DNA of 64,000 bases from Neostapfia colusana (Eukaryota; Streptophyta; Magnoliopsida; Poales; Poaceae): the NCBI GenBank assembly GCA_030760725.1, contig JASWHV010000012.1, positions 42,501,652 through 42,565,651 on the forward strand, given 5' to 3'. Below are positions 25,113-38,229 of the stretch, in pieces. Numbering within the stretch: the stretch's first letter is position 1; every line of letters starts with the position of its first letter. A model generated the notes under the pieces. That model ran no database searches. It was not told the origin of the DNA and worked only from the letters and a program-made list of their open reading frames with translations. The translations under genes and the position numbers were made by a program.

Positions 25113-26585
25113 ACATAAAAAAGCAGCACCCATAGAAAATATAATAAACCATCATTTGTACATTTACTATTTTTGTTCTAGTAAAGTTTAATGTCATGTT
25201 CAAGAATTTATGATCTTTATGCTAATTCCTATAATATGTATGTTGTATATCTTGAACAAGTTTTAATATTCTGTAAAGAATCCCCTGCAGCGCATTCTCA
25301 TGTTTTGATCAGAGGCGTAAATCTCAGAATAATATAAGAGATACATATCTTTTGTCCTCTAAATACTTCTTTTGATCTACTAATGTAAATTTGTTCAAAC
25401 ATACTTCATATATAAAGGTTTGTGCCACAAAATTGACTATTATTAAATTTCTTGACAATCCAAGCCCACATATTTCCGTTTTGCTATCCGCTTAGAATAT
25501 GAGTCCACATTTTTCTCCTGCACTCCCTATGGGCTTTGCATGAATATATAACTCCAAAACCAGACCACCCCCACCCCCTCAAATACCGGCAAACAGAGAG
25601 GTTCTCTATCTCATCATCTTTTTTCACATCTAGCTAGTTCCCTCTCCATAGTCGATCCAATAATGCTACCATGGACAATTTTCTCCTCCCGTTGTTGCAA
25701 CCAACGGACCGTTCAAACTGAACTTGTAATGATCTCGTCGAGATTCAGACATAGATTTCTAGTGATGTCCTGGTCATCCGCCAATATCATCACTCAACTC
25801 ATCATATTTCCGGGCCATCCACCATAATGTAGTGGTAGATATCCTTCAAATGATGATGTTGTATGCCATATGTGCAGGTAGAATCATCTTCTCCAGAGCG
25901 CCAGCAAAACTCATCTTCGTATTGACTGATGGTGCCTTTACAGTGATGATGAACCAAGTCAACAACGTCGTTGATGTAGCCCGAGGTTGAAGAGATGAGC
26001 ATTCACTCCAATAAACTCTTCAAAACTAGCTAAAAGTAGTGAACATTTAGAATTGGATACTAGTACTTTTTTAGTTTTTCAATCTACAATGTAAATAACT
26101 TTACTACTGTAAATGTATTTCAAACAATGAGCAAGCACGAACAACTACCATGAATCCAGCGGCATCTCCGGTGGTGGCAAGGGCGATACAGGGAAATTGA
26201 GGGGAGGAAAGAAGATTTGGAGGAGGGAGAAAAGTTTGATGATGTTTAGTGCATTGCGACTCTCCAAATATGTTCAAGAGTTTTTAGTGGGCTCACTCTA
26301 TTATTACAATAAATATGAATATAAGGAGACAAAATTCAAGGAGCATCATCTCTAGCCACAGGATAATTACGATTGCAAATGCCCTTGCCCCTTATATTAG
26401 TCCCCACCGCATTATTACTAAAATTTGAAAATATACTAACTTGTAATCCTAGCTTTCAATCATCAAAAAGAGTAGTGTAATCCTAGTCTCTACATCATCT
26501 CACAAGTAAAAAGGCACTATTCGTAAATGCGTGCATAAGCCTACATATGCTTACACATGAATCGATCGTGGAGGCTTCAGACAAA
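25113..26585. other. Intergenic, no gene seen
   Basis: AT-rich sequence between two genes that face each other (plus gene ending 25003, minus gene ending 26586). A 66-codon minus frame at 25802-26002 resembles no family I recognise. The part about 26330-26410 (GGAGCATCATCTCTAGCC) has the flavour of a MITE end, but no inverted partner or TSD could be confirmed. Confidence 0.5.
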
Positions 26586-27824
26586 TTATAACCCCAGTCT
26601 GCATTGCGACGACTCGGCTGCCATTTGTGATGATTCACATGTGGCGATGCTATTCTTAGTATCCTTCTCCTGCAGCTCTTCGTTGAGGTCCACTTTGGCG
26701 TTCACGTCCACTGCGTTGATGTCGATGTTGATGTTGGCGTTCACGTCGACCGCCTTGACGTCACTGTCATCGGCGTTCACGTCCACTCCCTGCCTCATAT
26801 GGAACACGTCCACGAGCAAAGCCGCTTTCATCTCGTAATCCTTGTGATCAACAGCGTCCAGGTGATGTTGATGCCCTGTAGCTGTAGCCAGTTCCTCGTG
26901 CACGGCCAGCGGGGCCAGGTCCACCTTCTGATCGTCGTCGTAGTCCAACTGCTGCATGGCGTCGATGTTGATGTCGAGGGTGACCGGCTTGCTGCTGGCG
27001 TCTTCGCCGGCGGTGATGGTGTCGTAGTAGAAGTAGTCAAAGAGCTGCTGCTGCTCGCCGCCGTGGTGTTGTTGCAGGCTATGGCCTTCATCTTGATCCT
27101 CGTGCGGGTGATGGCCTTCCGTCTGAAGGACTTCCTGGTGGTTCGCGTAGAGTGCGTCGACCACCTCCTGGTCGGCGTTGAGGAGGAGAGGCGGCTGGTT
27201 GGAGGACGTGACGTCCAGGTCTGGCCGATGCGGCATCGCGGCGGCGGCGGCGGTGGCCTGATGGCGGCAGAGCGCGAGGTGGTGGAGGAGGGCGGCGAGC
27301 TCGGCCCTCTCGATCTCGAGCTGGCGCTCGAGGCTGAGGATGAGGCGGTAGCAGCCACCGACGGGGTCCTGCGCGCGCATCTCGGACTGGAAGATGAGCG
27401 AGTTCATGGCCTCGGCGCAGAGCTCCGGGCGCAGCCGGCGGAGCGTCTTGAGGATGTTGCTGACGCCGAAGAGGCGGTGCGCGTTGAGGAAGCGCCGCTG
27501 CTGGTCGGCGGGGAAGTAGGGCGCCAGCGGGCAGTCCGGGTTGCACTTGCGCCGCTGGTACTTGCACGCCGCGCACGCCTGGTTCGTGCTCCCGCCGGTG
27601 CCGCGAGGGGACGGGGATCCGCTCGTCGGGTGCGCGTTACCGGCGGGGCTGTGGTGGCTGCAGGGTGACGCGGCAGTGGTGGTGCTGGTGAAGATATGGG
27701 TGGCGTGGGTGGCGGCCGTGCCGGCGGCGGAGGTCATTGTCAATGGCGAGGTCGGAGGGCTGGTGGCCCCGGCCGGCGCCGTCGTCGTAGGAATAGGAGA
27801 GGCCGCGCGGGCTGCCCGCGCCAT
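26586..27824 (-). CDS. LOB-domain transcription factor (class I LBD, LBD22/LBD27-like)
   Basis: Intronless frame of 412 residues. A long Ser/Thr/Pro/Ala-rich N-terminal extension of about 80 residues precedes the LOB domain. The DNA-binding C block has Cys at 84, 87, 94 and 98 (CAACKYQRRKCNPDC, CX2CX6CX3C). The GAS block follows (about 107-156, with FGVSNILKTLRRL and DPVGGCY). A Leu-rich coiled-coil region after it (LILSLERQLEIERAELAALL) fits the class I dimerisation zipper. The C-terminal half is acidic and rich in Asp, His and Gln. NAHRLFGVSNIL resembles the LBD22/LBD27 branch. The protein should be nuclear and bind DNA; target genes cannot be read from the sequence. Met30 is an alternative start. 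Confidence 0.9.
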   Translation of the reverse strand: MARAARAASPIPTTTAPAGATSPPTSPLTMTSAAGTAATHATHIFTSTTTAASPCSHHSPAGNAHPTSGSPSPRGTGGSTNQACAACKYQRRKCNPDCPLAPYFPADQQRRFLNAHRLFGVSNILKTLRRLRPELCAEAMNSLIFQSEMRAQDPVGGCYRLILSLERQLEIERAELAALLHHLALCRHQATAAAAAMPHRPDLDVTSSNQPPLLLNADQEVVDALYANHQEVLQTEGHHPHEDQDEGHSLQQHHGGEQQQLFDYFYYDTITAGEDASSKPVTLDINIDAMQQLDYDDDQKVDLAPLAVHEELATATGHQHHLDAVDHKDYEMKAALLVDVFHMRQGVDVNADDSDVKAVDVNANINIDINAVDVNAKVDLNEELQEKDTKNSIATCESSQMAAESSQCRLGL

Positions 27825-29814
27825 TAATCATCCATCAATTCCTTGTTTCGGTGGTGCCTATAAAAGGAAAAGGAAGGCATCCATGCATCCGTGCGAGCGC
27901 GTACGTGTGGACGTGTGGCGTCGTCAACTCGATGAACCATGATGGAGCGGGAGAGCTGAACGGGCTAAATTAGCGGGCGGTTCACTAGAAATGTTATGGA
28001 TCCGCCACTGCATCTACTTTTTTACTCACATCTTTCTTCCTTGAAATTCAATAGGATTGTTTGCCATCATCGGTCTCCAGAGAAAATTTTCAAATGACCA
28101 AGCATTAAGAGGTTTTCAAAATTCGAGTTTTAAGTTTTACTGTCGGAATGCACTCAATTGCTCTGAACTTTTTTCTTTTTAAAATAAGGATTTTCCATCT
28201 TCATCTAAGAAGAGACGGGGTCCAAGTTCAGCAGTTGGGGATACAAGCAAAAAAACAGACAAAGAACAGAGTTATCTGATCTCAGAAATCTAGTTCGGGG
28301 CGAGAGGGAGGCGTCTGCTACAAATACATCATGGGACTAACAAAAGACCAACTTGAAGCATGCGCTTTTTCACTTGATAGATCAGGGCAATAGCCCACCA
28401 AATCTAACCAACCTGACCCAATTTGAATCACCAAATGACCTTCAATATTTTTTAGAATAACCGTGTTAATATTTTTTGAACCGTCTTTCTCACATTTTAA
28501 AATGACATGTTAAACATTTCATAAAAAATATTGGCCAGGTACATTTAAATTGTTGACATAATACATATGAAACGTTCAACGAGTACATCTAAAATATCAA
28601 TCTAAAAAAATTAAATATTAAAAAATGCATCTCATACATATAGCATTAACAATATGATGTTTCAAAAGCTATCGAGTTACGGTTTGAGAGAAAAATACAT
28701 TTAAAGTTTGAAAACCATTTTTTTCCTCCCACCCCAACCAGGACCAACCAGATGGTGACACGTGGCAGTGTATCCTCCCATGTACATTTTGAACCATCCA
28801 TCTTTTGAAACAAATGTCAAACATTGAACAAATATAGGGAAAGCCTCTGTGATGGGTCCTCCTATTTGCGGATCGCGCCACCCCTCGGCCCTTGCTTTGG
28901 GATAGTACGGCCCAAGATAGCCCAGTCAAGCAATAGAGCAGCCCACCGGCAGCCAAAGCTCTTCTTTCACTTTGTTAATTAGTTTTTGGCTAATATTATT
29001 CATCATATTAATGATTCTGTGAAATAATTATTAATAGATTGTAATTAAAATTTTAAAAATCATATAAAACATATCAATATTTTGAAACAGTGTATTGAAA
29101 CGTACAGGTTGTTAGCTCTGACAAATTGCAAACGGCACGAGGGGAGACGAGGTCTGGACTAATTACAAACCGAGGAAGCAAGGCCCGAGAGCGGGAAGCC
29201 CAACCAAAAAGCAACACAACATTTGGACCACGCAACCTGAACGGCCCAAATGCATTTCTGCAATGCAATGGCCAGAATTCCAGAAACCACCTATTATTGG
29301 CTATCGAGGTGGCCACCGAACACTGACGCTGCCTGCTCACTCCGTGAAGGTGGCGCCATATTACTCTGCGCATCGGCCGCTGGCGCCATGGGCTCCTCCT
29401 CGTCACCAAACAGTCTGATCTGGCGTCTCTTGGATCTATCAACACCCACCAACTTGTCTTCCATGGCTCCAAGACGGTGGTGGTTGAACCATTCAGTGAA
29501 CTTAGCAATCTGCTCCATCTTCTTACATCAGCCACTTGTCACTAATGGAGATCTTTCTTTCTTTCTTTTTTCTTTCGGGATGATGGCTATTACCTTAGGA
29601 ATGCATACAAAAAAGCTGCATCGATAGGTTTCGCGGGCACTACCTGGAAGAATTGCGATCATGTGCATCACCTGACAGTCATATGATACTTACGGGACAA
29701 AATCTCCTCCGGTTTAGATAATCTCAGTTCATGGTTGAGAAAAGCTGGATGCCTGTACAGTTTCCTCTTCTTCCATTGAAAGTGAAGATGGAATAGATAC
29801 ATTGGCCCTTCCAT

Positions 29815-29835
29815 CACACACACACACACACACAC
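29815..29835. repeat. (CA)n microsatellite
   Basis: About ten CA units in the intergenic region. Confidence 0.95.
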
Positions 29836-30099
29836 CTTATTAGGTCCAACGAAAACAAGGTTCTTGACGAGATACACGTATACTTTCAAAGAGTCTTTAG
29901 TTTCGCAGTCGTTGCCGTGGTAACTCAATCAGTGAGCCCCTAACTCTAGCACATCAAAAAACCCCAAGCCAAGTACAGAATAAGCATCCCCTGTTCTCTA
30001 GGGAACACGGATCAGATTCCGCTGTATGGCTTAAATGATTTGCTGGGAGGTCGCTACCACAAATGAATTGCCAACCGGCCCAGATCAACCACATCAGTA

Positions 30100-30112
30100 C
30101 CCCCCCCCCCCC
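30100..30112. repeat. Poly-C run
   Basis: Thirteen consecutive C residues; simple repeat. Confidence 0.95.
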
Positions 30113-32075
30113 AACATCTCTGTCAGCTCATCATTGTCTTGCTCAGTTGCTTAGTGATTACGTACTAATATCAGCATCAAATTAGCATGCACGTTGGTAT
30201 AGTGGAGGACGTTACGATGAACCCATCAGCCCGGTGCTAAGTCCACTTCGCTGGGAAATCACTTCATAACAGAATAGCGTACTCCAAAGACGGACAGTGT
30301 ACCCGAGACGGTGATGGAACAGCCAGCCAACGCGAGCTGAATTTGCGGATTGGGACAAGCTGTCGCCGTGGTCACTTAAACATTCTTGCAAGTTGCTGCT
30401 GCAGACAACATGGCAGATACGTATATTAAGTGCACAATGAAGGATCGGCATGCACCAAGTATTTTAAGACCTTAGCTTCTCCAGAGGGTTAACTGGAAGA
30501 CAAACAAAACATTTGTTGTCGATGCATTTTATTTGGTATGTGACTAGATCTAAGAAAACTTTTAACCATTTGATAATAATGGGATGTCATATTAGACCGT
30601 AACCACGGCTGCAATTATATTTGTTCTGTTATAGTCTCTTTTCCCAGGTAGCAGTATGTACTAATCAAACTCTTGGAACCATAGAGCAGGAACCAGTAGC
30701 TCGATCTGATACAGAAATTTGACTAGTGGGACGTGAGCTAAACAGCTTAGGCATTGCTCAAGGTATACCAACACAGACCATGTGGCCTACCGCCCTGACA
30801 CTTCTGTCTGAAAGATATACACTGTGGTACAGCTGGATTTCTATGTGCGCATTTTCTGGTTGGTTGTGCTTTGCTGTATGTTCTAGGGCTTGTGACAAGT
30901 TGGGAAAAATAGGCCCTGTGTTGGCATCCAAGTTGTATGATCTAGAAGGTTCTCAAGGTCCCCTACACATTTGAAGCTATTAACTCAATAGAGGAGGTTG
31001 TGATCATTCTAACCGCACAGGTTAAGATTAGAGTGCTCCATACTGGCATGTAACTGGTGGAAGAACTGATGACTAATACAAAACCAACTCCGGTAACTCA
31101 TACCAGTTCTCTGGCTAGACTGATTTCTCGTCTTACAAAATTTTAATTGGCAATCTATTCCAGTGCCACAGCAGAAAAAACTTTAAAAAGGTAGCAGGGC
31201 CATCCTCGTTCCGGCTGACTATTTCAGACAACCGAATTAATCCAATCATGGTTGAAAAGGGCTATATGAGAACCAATTTGCACAAACAAAGGTAGATCTG
31301 ATATCAGATGTTTACTTGCCTATTGCAGCATGTTCATTTTGGTAGTTGATGTGACGGCTATAAATGTGGTGCCTTTCTTATATGAACATTTATTTGAAAA
31401 GAAGTCCAATTACTTCCAAAATCCGTACAGTCAAGTATCGAGTTAACGTCGATAAGTCGAACAATGCAGTCCATCCATATCTGTCGAATTGAGTTGCTGG
31501 GGGTAATCTAGTGCAATCTGATAACCTCAAACATGCTAACAAACTATTAGAGACCATCCAACATCACTATTAATGACAGTGTTTTAGTAGTACAGCATCA
31601 TAATAATATGTTATTTGGACTTGAGGCCATATGATTTTATCAACAAAGGATATTTGTTTTGATCTTCCTTTTGCGCAACCCTAATTGATCTTTACCTCTG
31701 ATGGTATGGTAAAGGGTGTTAAGATATGTAGCTTCCCTCTCAATCTCACGGTCTTGCATCATGCTGCCCCCTGGCGCGGATGTGTTGTCAACATCGGGTG
31801 ATTAATATAATAGGCAGTTTCTGAAAAGAATTGAACACTAGAGAATTAAGTACAGCTAATAAAATATTTTTAATAGGCACACCTGCCCGTTTCGTTTCCA
31901 GAAAAATGAGGTTATGTTAAGATTGATTCATAAAGAACAACATTTTTATCCCTTCAAAAAGAATATTTTGTTGCAACAAAGCAAGAGGTTTAGCAGGGTT
32001 GTAACATAAATGCCACGTTCTCGAAAGTTTGATCTAAAGGTATCTGAGTATCTTACTTATCCCATACTTTAGCCT

Positions 32076-32208
32076 AGGGCCGTTCACTACCGGTTTGAAA
32101 AAACCGGCAGGGCTCTCCACAGTTATGGGTGACCAGTAACCCTAGAATGAACAGTAACACAAAGCTCTCCCATGCCTACCGGTTTGACGAACCGTGAATG
32201 AACACTCC
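32076..32208. mobile_element. 133-bp MITE with imperfect terminal inverted repeats
   Basis: The left end AGGGCCGTTCACTACCGGTTTG pairs imperfectly with the reverse complement of the right end, GGAGTGTTCATTCACGGTT. The element is flanked by an 11-bp direct repeat TACTTTAGCCT (32065-32075 and 32209-32219). The end sequence recalls hAT MITEs, but the repeat length is closer to the 9-11 bp of Mutator-like elements, so the superfamily is left open. No coding capacity. Confidence 0.75.
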
Positions 32209-32219
32209 TACTTTAGCCT

Positions 32220-33280
32220 CTTACTCAGATAAGGATGATATGCTATTACTCTATGGCAGTTGGCTTATGGGGTCATTAATCTTTTCGTACTTGCCTCCCC
32301 TTCTGTAGATAATTAACAAAGCACAGTTTCACTTAAATCATAATGATTACATGTGCTCTTACATATAAGATGTAAGGGAAAATTTCTTGTATGCCACCAG
32401 CTTAAACTGAAACCCTAATATGCCACTGTCTGTGGCTGCTGGGTCCCACACGATGATACTTGAAGTTTTTTCGGTGGCATAAAAGAGAGTTTCCTGAGTT
32501 TAAACTCACTCTCCAATCATGCGTTGTACCTTTACCCATTTAAAAAGATAAGTACTCGGTTAGCACGTACCTGATAAGAAGTTTATTGGTACAGTACGAT
32601 GGTCTATACTTTTTCTCCTTGTTTCATATACCCTCCACTGGGTACTCTCCTGATGCATCCAGACACTAAAAAAAACATGAAAAAAACGTCGTCCTTCCGT
32701 TCCAATGTGAACTGCATTTTACTAGTACGAGTAGTTCTGAGGATCGACACTGCACATATCTGCCACCAGTATTTAAATGTTGCTGAATGTAGCAGTGCAG
32801 GACAAAAGTGCACTCTGCTAATTGACAGCTGCCAAAGCTTCGGACACAAAATATCGAAAACATGATGAAAGAATATATATAAAGAAAGAGGGAAACTAAA
32901 GGAACGTACGCCTGTCATGCATGTAAATCAGAGCTGGTTGGAAAATTCACGGAAGTTTGGTTGGTTGGCTGATGAAGTTCATAAATCTGAGTTGTACTAG
33001 ATCAGTGCCGCCTGTGCATTGAATGGCAATTAATGGTATGGGTGAGCTCACTTGAATGCACGAACACAGAGTGGCACCCGCAATCCTCCAATGCTGTTGT
33101 TGTCTACAAAAACCATCGAAATGCACTTCAAGGTCATGATGCGAGGAAATTACAGAAGAAAAGGAAGAACTGAAGAAGGCAAGTACAAAGAGTCAGAGCT
33201 GTCTGGGCAAAAGGGAAAACAGACTAAAGGGTAGAGGCTGACTGAGCTTGGCGTCTCCTCTAGGGTTCTCTCGGGCTGCA
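32220..33280. other. Intergenic; 5' flank of the GMC oxidoreductase gene
   Basis: No gene recognised. The promoter and 5' UTR of the downstream gene are expected in the last few hundred bases; no TATA box was assigned. Confidence 0.4.
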
Positions 33281-36200
33281 ATGGGTTTCATTAGCAGAGG
33301 AGTGGTTTTCAGGACCTTGGCAGTCGTCTTCTTCCTCGGATCATCTCAAGGTACATCTGCCTATTTCTGTCTTAGGCATCACTACTACGAATCATCTATT
33401 TCAAGCTACTATGTTTCTCGAAAGGATCCTGTGATGGTCACAGGTTCCTCCGTGACCAATGTTGGAGTTTGGCAAATGGGATCTTTCTTTCATTCCTTCT
33501 GCTGGAGAAGCTTTTTTCTATCTTACAAGGCTTTTGTCTTGAAGTTTTGACTTCACTCAGATGTCAGAAGTATGGGCTTAAGCACTCTGTCAGACTGCTG
33601 ACTAATTAACCATGCTACATGTGGTCAACTTCTGCTGATACTACTGTATAATTTACCAATTTGTTTCAGTTTCGAAACTTTACTGTTTCTTAGTGGCATC
33701 TTTTATGTTGCTACACATCCCAGTTATAAAGCAGCCAAATATACGACTGCATTACTAGAACAAACACTAGAAAATTGGAGGGAAAAGGAATGGGGCAAAA
33801 AGGTGCACCTTTCAATCTTTCTCAACAACTAGTCAACTAGTACGAAAGTATGATATGTAGAGGAACCTAATTGATGGAAATAAAGTGTCTAACATAATTC
33901 TTATATCCATAAAGAAAAGGAGACGGAAACCTTGCTCTGAACGAAAGAGGGATCAAATAATGACATGGAATACTTGAATCTGCAGGACGAGACCATTTCA
34001 GAAAACTGAATCTCCCTCCCCTTCTGAAGGCAAGCAGATTCTCCACAATTCAACATGAGGCTTATGACTACATCATTGTCGGCGGGGGCACAGCCGGATG
34101 CCCATTGGCAGCGACACTGTCCCAGAAGTTCAAGGTGCTCCTGCTGGAGAGAGGTGGATCACCTTATGGCAATCGCAACATCACATATTTGGAGAACTTC
34201 CACATTTGCTTGGCAGATGAATCGCCGGAATCACCATCTCAGGCTTTCTTCTCCACCGATGGTGTGATCAATGCCCGTGCCAATGTCTTAGGTGGTGGAA
34301 CATGTATCAATGCTGGCTTCTACAGCCGGGCCAAACAAAGGTAGACAATTGTCACGTACTTGTAGTTGTAATACACCTATTTGAGCTAATTTAAGTTCAA
34401 GGATCTTTCTGATAAACTTTTACAACAGTCAAACAGTACGTTTCTTTCATAACATAAACAGGAATCTCAGTTGGCAACTTGACATATAAGAATAGGGCAG
34501 ACCTAATGATTATAAAATCCTATCTAACCTGTAGGAGCATTAACGTCATATTATATTGTGCGAACAGTGTGTACAACATCTGTGTTAAGCAAGACCCCGT
34601 TTTATTAAGTACAAAATGTCTATTAGAGAAAAAATATACAAATTGTTCTTGAATTTTGTTCATGAACTAACCCAACCCCAGCTGCTATTTACACTATAAC
34701 ATGACATGGTTGAACATAGATCGAGGAAGTGCCATGATCCTAGATAAACTTCACTAAGGTTCACAGTAAGTCAAAGGTAAGGTTAGGAAGAGATTCACAG
34801 AGTTGCTCACATTATTAAACTTCTGAAAGATACACACTACCAAACTGGATTATCAATACCAGCTGTTTCCGAAGTTCTTTAATGACATGTTGAATTTTCT
34901 GTAAATAAGAATTATCTTCAAACCCATCATCTTAGTAATCCAATTAGTAATTGTATTGTTGTAATTTCATAAATATTGTATATGTGCTTGTTCCTTCAGC
35001 TTCGTGCAGGAGGCAGGCTGGGATGCAGAGCTGGTCAACCAGTCCTACCCCTGGGTTGAAGAGAAGATTGTTCATTGGCCCAAAATTGCACCTTGGCAAG
35101 CTGCAGTCCGGGATGGGCTGCTTGAAGCAGGGGTCTCACCTTACAATGGATATACCTACGATCATCTCTATGGAACCAAGATTGGGGGAACAATCTTTGA
35201 TGAGACTGGGTACCGGCACACTGCTGCAGACCTCCTTGCCGCTGGAAATCCAAACAACCTAAGGGTCTTGCTTCATGCTAGCGTGAATAAAATAGTTTTC
35301 AACACAAAAAAAGGTAAACCTTGTTCAAGCAAAACCTACCCACTTCAATAACAAAGGGTTATTAATATAACTCAAGCAAAAAGAGTAGGCACTGCAAAGT
35401 CATATGCTTTTTGCAGTAACTTAATCTCTTGTACAGGGCAGAGAAGGCCAAGGGCTGTTGGAGTTCAATTCAATGATGAGAATGGCAGGCACCACCAAGC
35501 CTTCCTTGGCCGAAAGAGAGGCAGTGAGATCATTGTCTCTGCCGGAGCAATTGGCAGCCCCCAGCTATTGTTGCTAAGTGGAATCGGGCCGAGGAATGAA
35601 CTTAAGAAGCACGATATTTCTGTAGTCCTCCGCAATGAACATGTGGGTAAAGGAATGTCAGACAATCCAATGAACTCTATCTTTATACCTACCAAGAATC
35701 AGCCACAGCAATCTCTTATCGAGACTGTTGGAATAACCGATGCTGGAGTGTTTATCGAAGCTAGCAGTGGTTTCAGCCAGTCACCCGATAGCATCCATTG
35801 CCACCACGGAATCATGTCCGCTGAGGTCTGATACCAGTTTTGATTCTCCACTTGCATTAACTTTCTGATTTAACGATCAGCATCATGTTGCATCATATTA
35901 AATACTGTGCAGAAACAATAGCCTACACTTTCAATTTTGATTTTAAAAAACTTTCTACATTGGTTGTTAGGAGCCAACTTCCCAACTTTTAGAAAGATGT
36001 TTTCTTCAGCTTAAATTTATGGGTCCTCAATAAATATATAAGAGGGACCAGGATTCAGTAACATCTACACAGCAAAGTATATCACTGAGCAAATACACAA
36101 TGACTTGCAAGTACTACTTCCAAAGTTCTAGTACATATGTCGGAAACTACAAGTGTGTAAGGTACAATTTTCAGGTATTCCATGTTAAACGAGATTTAAA

Positions 36201-37043
36201 CAAGGGTTTCCTGACTGTTTATAGGAAGTAAGAACCAGAATGCAACCTTTTAAAATTAGTAAATTAAACGCCATATTTCCTTTTTGAGACAGGATCCTTT
36301 CATGCTTACCTTAATAAATTTATAACTTCAATGCAGATTGGGCAGCTATCGACTATTCCTCCAAAACAAAGGAGCTTAGATGCAGTCCGAAAGTATGTAC
36401 AGAACAAACATAACCTACCCAAAGAAGTATTCCACGGAGGTTTCATTCTCGAGAAGATTGATGGCCCTCTTTCTAGTGGCAATTTAGTACTTACTGACAC
36501 CAATATCAACAGCAATCCCAATGTCACGTTTAACTATTTCCAGCATCCGCAAGATCTCAGTCGTTGTGTCTATGGGATCAAGACCATCGAGAGGATACTT
36601 AACACAAGCCATTTCACTAACCTTACTGCTGGATTTCCTATGGAGAAGCTGCTCAATATGAGTGTAACAGCTAACATAAACTTTATACCAAAGCACACGA
36701 ATGACACCACATTCTTGGAGCAATTTTGCAGAGATACAGTAACAACCATCTGGCATTACCATGGTGGATGCCATGTGGGCAAGGTGGTTGATCGACGATA
36801 CCGGGTGATTGGCATCTCAGGGCTCCGCGTGGTTGATGGGTCAACCTTATTTAGGTCACCAGGAACGAACCCGCAAGCTACCATCCTGATGATGGGCAGG
36901 TACAGAACAAAAAACAGTATTTACAGTTATTGTCTATAACTAAACCGTATTTTGACTTCATATTTATTCTGTTTTATTTGATGCTCAGATACATGGGGGT
37001 GAAGATTCTAAGGGAAAGGTTAGGACAAGCAGCTGGATTATAA
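33281..37043 (+). CDS. HOTHEAD-like GMC (FAD) oxidoreductase, 6 exons
   Basis: Exons 33281-33350, 33986-34340, 35000-35313, 35437-35825, 36337-36899 and 36989-37043 join in frame to 581 residues; all introns are GT-AG. A hydrophobic signal peptide (MGFISRGVVFRTLAVVFFLG) implies secretion. The FAD-binding fold shows YIIVGGGTAGCP and LLLERGG. The GMC signatures are GGGTCINAGFYSRA and GAIGSPQLLLLSGIGP. The catalytic His region is WHYHGGCHVGKVVD, and the C-terminus has NPQATILMMGRYMG. In Arabidopsis, HOTHEAD acts in omega-oxidation of fatty acids for cuticle formation; this copy belongs to that plant clade, but which paralogue cannot be said. Length is normal (HOTHEAD about 590). The ATG at 33281 is chosen because it opens the signal peptide. 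No breaks seen. Confidence 0.93.
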
Positions 37044-37472
37044 CTGATTCATGGGCCCTATCCTCTTCATTGTGTAAGAAGATGACTTACGAGAGAAGTA
37101 TATAGTGATTTTTTAAGCAATTCATCATGAACAGCAAAAAAGAAAATTTAGGAGTCCCGTTGCATTCTTATTGTTTACTCTGAGTATATGGTACCTTGCA
37201 ATTGATTGTTGACTCCACATTATAAAAATTCTTGCTTCCTCGACTCAAGTCATGGGAGCATTCATATCACAAGGTTCTACATTGGGGACAGGAAAATATC
37301 TACACCATGTAATCACAGGATGACTCATCACATTTCGCTGTGAAGAGGATAGCCGATAGCCTGTCAGCTTGAAGACATGAACACTAATTTCATCATACGA
37401 CCATTTGGCTGAACTGAAAAATCCAGAGCTAAGGAAAAGCTGAACATTTCAGAAAACTTAAGCAGCATCAAC
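37044..37472. other. 3' flank of the GMC gene
   Basis: Presumed 3' UTR and spacer; nothing else seen before the first hAT element. Confidence 0.5.
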
Positions 37473-37480
37473 ACTATCCC

Positions 37481-38175
37481 CATAGTTATTAAGGCGGTAA
37501 CGCGACATAAGGTGACTTACCCCTTTTTACCTTTTAAGCGATAAGGCGTAAGGCGAGACGATGTTTTAGTATTATGTAGATTAAAGAAAATATTACCAAC
37601 AATATTATTTTATATTAAGAAATGTATTGTTATTAAAAAAAAACAGAAGAATTTTCACCACCAGCTAGGCCCACTGGTCCCCAGCCCAATACACTGCCGG
37701 CCCAGCTCCACATCCTAAATCACTGCCGCCCCCACCCGATCCCCCCCCCCCCGCCGCCCCCACCCGATCACCCCACCTCCGCCGCCGCCCGCCCCCCGAT
37801 CCCCGCCCCGCCACCGCCCCCACCCGATCCACCCCCTCCCGCCGCCCCTCCCCCCCAGATCGGACCTCCTCCGGTCCTCCCCCGAACCCTACCCCGCACC
37901 TTCCTCACCGCCGCTTCCTCCGCTGGCGGCACTCGCTGTTCTTCCCGAGGCACAGGTAAGTGCGCCCCCCCACCCCCCCCCCCCCCCCCCCGATTGGCTT
38001 CCTCCACCGACGGCGCCACCCCCGCCCCTTCTTTCCCGGCGGATCTCCCCCCGCGTGGTCTTCTTTCCCGGCGGAGCTACCCTGGTCGCCTTACGGCGGA
38101 TCTAAGGCGACAGGGACGCCTTACGGTCCCTGGTCGCCTTAGTGCTTACGCTTAAGCGACGCCTTAATAACCATG
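37481..38175. mobile_element. Non-autonomous hAT element, 695 bp
   Basis: Terminal inverted repeats CATAGTTATTAAGGCG (left) and CGCCTTAATAACCATG (right), one mismatch in 16, with the 8-bp TSD ACTATCCC at 37473-37480 and 38176-38183. The inside is C-rich, with poly-C runs near 37740-37752 and 37965-37992, and could include captured promoter/5' UTR sequence; no transposase is encoded. An AG-GTAAGT-like donor near 37950 suggests a captured or residual exon edge. Confidence 0.88.
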
Positions 38176-38229
38176 ACTATCCCTCTCATCTAAGGACCAC
38201 CACACCTATGAAGTGAACTATGGTGAGGC

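Larger units (their letters stand above)
27825..32064. other. 4.2-kb intergenic region, no gene seen
   Basis: Upstream flank of the LOB-domain gene and beyond. Contains a (CA)10 tract at 29815-29835 and a C13 run at 30100-30112. Short frames (for example 29074-29535 minus and 28669-28956 minus) have no recognisable motif and no supporting splice structure. No tRNA or known microRNA hairpin was recognised by eye. Confidence 0.5.

Noticed and set aside
25802..26002. Minus-strand 66-codon frame (starting MLISSTSGYINDVVDL)
   Set aside because: No family recognised, no splice partners, inside AT-rich intergenic DNA; not enough to call a gene.
26799..27668. Plus-strand open frame of 289 codons
   Set aside because: It is the antisense of the LOB-domain gene; the CX2CX6CX3C motif is on the minus strand and the plus frame is a GC-rich shadow.
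33248..33280. An upstream start for the GMC gene
   Set aside because: The frame opens with TTG, not ATG; the ATG at 33281 begins a clean signal peptide.
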